From NCBI GenBank assembly GCA_002412495.1, contig DHVE01000140.1, positions 1-14,918 of the forward strand: 14,918 nt of DNA, written 5' to 3'. This DNA is from Betaproteobacteria bacterium UBA5216 (GTDB taxonomy: Bacteria; Pseudomonadota; Gammaproteobacteria; Burkholderiales; SG8-41). This document shows positions 14,225 to 14,918 of the stretch, one piece after another; positions within the stretch are counted from its first letter, which is position 1; each line of letters starts with the position of its first letter. The position numbers and the translations under genes are program-made. Under the pieces are notes generated by a model. That model was not told where the DNA came from and made no database searches. It worked only from the letters and a program-made list of their open reading frames with translations.

Positions 14225-14918
14225 CACAGCGGGGCGATTTCGCGTTTGACCATCGGCGCGTCACCGGGGCGCTCGCGCTGGACCCACCGCACTTTGCCGA
14301 GTACCAGCGGCTGGTGAAAACCATCAGCTTTGGACCCGGTTTTCAGTTCCTGATTGTCGAATTCAACGACGTTGCGTATCGCACGCAGTTGGCGGCAGCC
14401 ATCGACGACATGCTGAAGGCCGAAGGCGTGGCAGTTCATGCCGTCGATCTCCATAACGGCGGTTTTAACGACGTATCGGCGTTTGAGGCAACCATCCGTT
14501 CGTTGGGATCCGGTTCGCGGGCGATTCATGTGTTCGGTGGTGAGGCGTGGTTTGATGGCGCTCGTATCGAGGCGTTCAACATCCGCCGAGAGGCGTTCAG
14601 CCAGATCGGCCCCATAAAAATGTTGCTGTGGCTCACGTCAAACGTGATCGAGGAAATCGCCAAACGGGCGCCGGATTTATGGGCTTGGCGCGGCAGCGTC
14701 GTGTTCTCGTTCGTGCGCGCGCCGTCGCCTTCGACAGACGCTTCGTCGCGTGGCATGCAAGTCATCGATGCGAGAGGGATGTCCGAGCGGGGACGGCGTA
14801 TCACCGAGATTCGGGCGCATTTGGCAAACAACGCGCTGACGGATGATTTGCGATTGCCGTTGCTCGACGAGCTGGCTGGTTTGCTGATGGGGTTGGGTGA
14901 ACTGGACGAAGCGCTGCG
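14221..14918 (+). CDS. STAND-like domain protein lacking a P-loop, probably TPR-containing; 3' end missing
   Basis: A frame open from the GTG at 14221 to the window end (232 full codons), overlapping the ATPase stop as GTGA, so it is translationally coupled. Residues 25-165 look like the nucleotide-binding core of a STAND NTPase: strand FQFLIVEFND (41-50), strand VAVHAVDLH, strand RAIHVFGG, then FNIRRE (119-124), PIKMLLWLT (131-139) and RAPDLWAWRGSVVFSF (149-164). The latter blocks are typical of bacterial STAND/TPR proteins. Where a P-loop would be there is only FGPGFQFLIVEFND, without GxxxxGK(S/T), so ATP binding is unlikely. After a Ser/Pro linker (167-178), amphipathic helices begin (about 188-232, ending GLLMGLGELDEAL), which could be the first TPR units. 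The C-terminal part, and any effector, is outside the window. Confidence 0.75.
   Translation, partial: MTQRGDFAFDHRRVTGALALDPPHFAEYQRLVKTISFGPGFQFLIVEFNDVAYRTQLAAAIDDMLKAEGVAVHAVDLHNGGFNDVSAFEATIRSLGSGSRAIHVFGGEAWFDGARIEAFNIRREAFSQIGPIKMLLWLTSNVIEEIAKRAPDLWAWRGSVVFSFVRAPSPSTDASSRGMQVIDARGMSERGRRITEIRAHLANNALTDDLRLPLLDELAGLLMGLGELDEAL

Noticed and set aside
1..14918. CRISPR array, tRNA/rRNA genes, integrase or attachment sites
   Set aside because: I saw no regularly spaced repeats, cloverleaf sequence, integrase or transposase motifs in reading both strands.

Overview
This 14.9 kb window looks like chromosomal DNA of a betaproteobacterium, probably of the Burkholderiales/Nitrosomonadales type. 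It is GC-rich and has two Bug/TctC-type periplasmic binding proteins, a small PXPV-repeat secreted protein and an Nramp transporter of the proteobacterial DPGNWAT type. I see no rRNA, tRNA, CRISPR array, integrase or intact insertion sequence. The species assignment is an inference from gene families only.

Left part (1-5750): the 3' end of a DNA-deoxyinosine glycosylase gene; a small tyrosine/proline-repeat secreted protein on the minus strand with its own terminator; a divergent CoxE-like von Willebrand factor A protein with no MoxR ATPase beside it; a convergent stand-alone GspE/PulE-type secretion/pilus ATPase; a roughly 520-base gap without a convincing gene; and an ammonium channel (amt) closed by a strong bidirectional terminator.

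Middle part (5765-12249): two divergent transcription units that may form a carboxylate uptake and degradation island. The minus-strand unit runs mntH, an isocitrate lyase/PEP mutase superfamily enzyme with altered active-site motifs, a MaoC/HTD2-like (mesaconyl/itaconyl-CoA hydratase-like) enzyme, and a small membrane protein. The plus-strand unit is Bug protein, alpha/beta-hydrolase-fold protein lacking its catalytic Ser and Asp, and a second Bug protein. These are tightly packed or overlapping. No TctA/TctB permease is present, so both binding proteins are orphans here. The substrate cannot be read from the sequence.

Right part (12268-14918): a REP-like palindrome, a single-domain cupin on the minus strand, and then a divergent two-gene unit. 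This unit encodes a STAND-type P-loop ATPase overlapping by 4 bases (GTGA) with a protein whose N-terminal part resembles a STAND NTPase domain that has lost its P-loop. Helices that may be the start of a TPR array follow, and the gene runs off the window. This pair is the best candidate for a poorly described system, plausibly an NTP-dependent conflict or signalling module. Its effector, if any, is outside the window.
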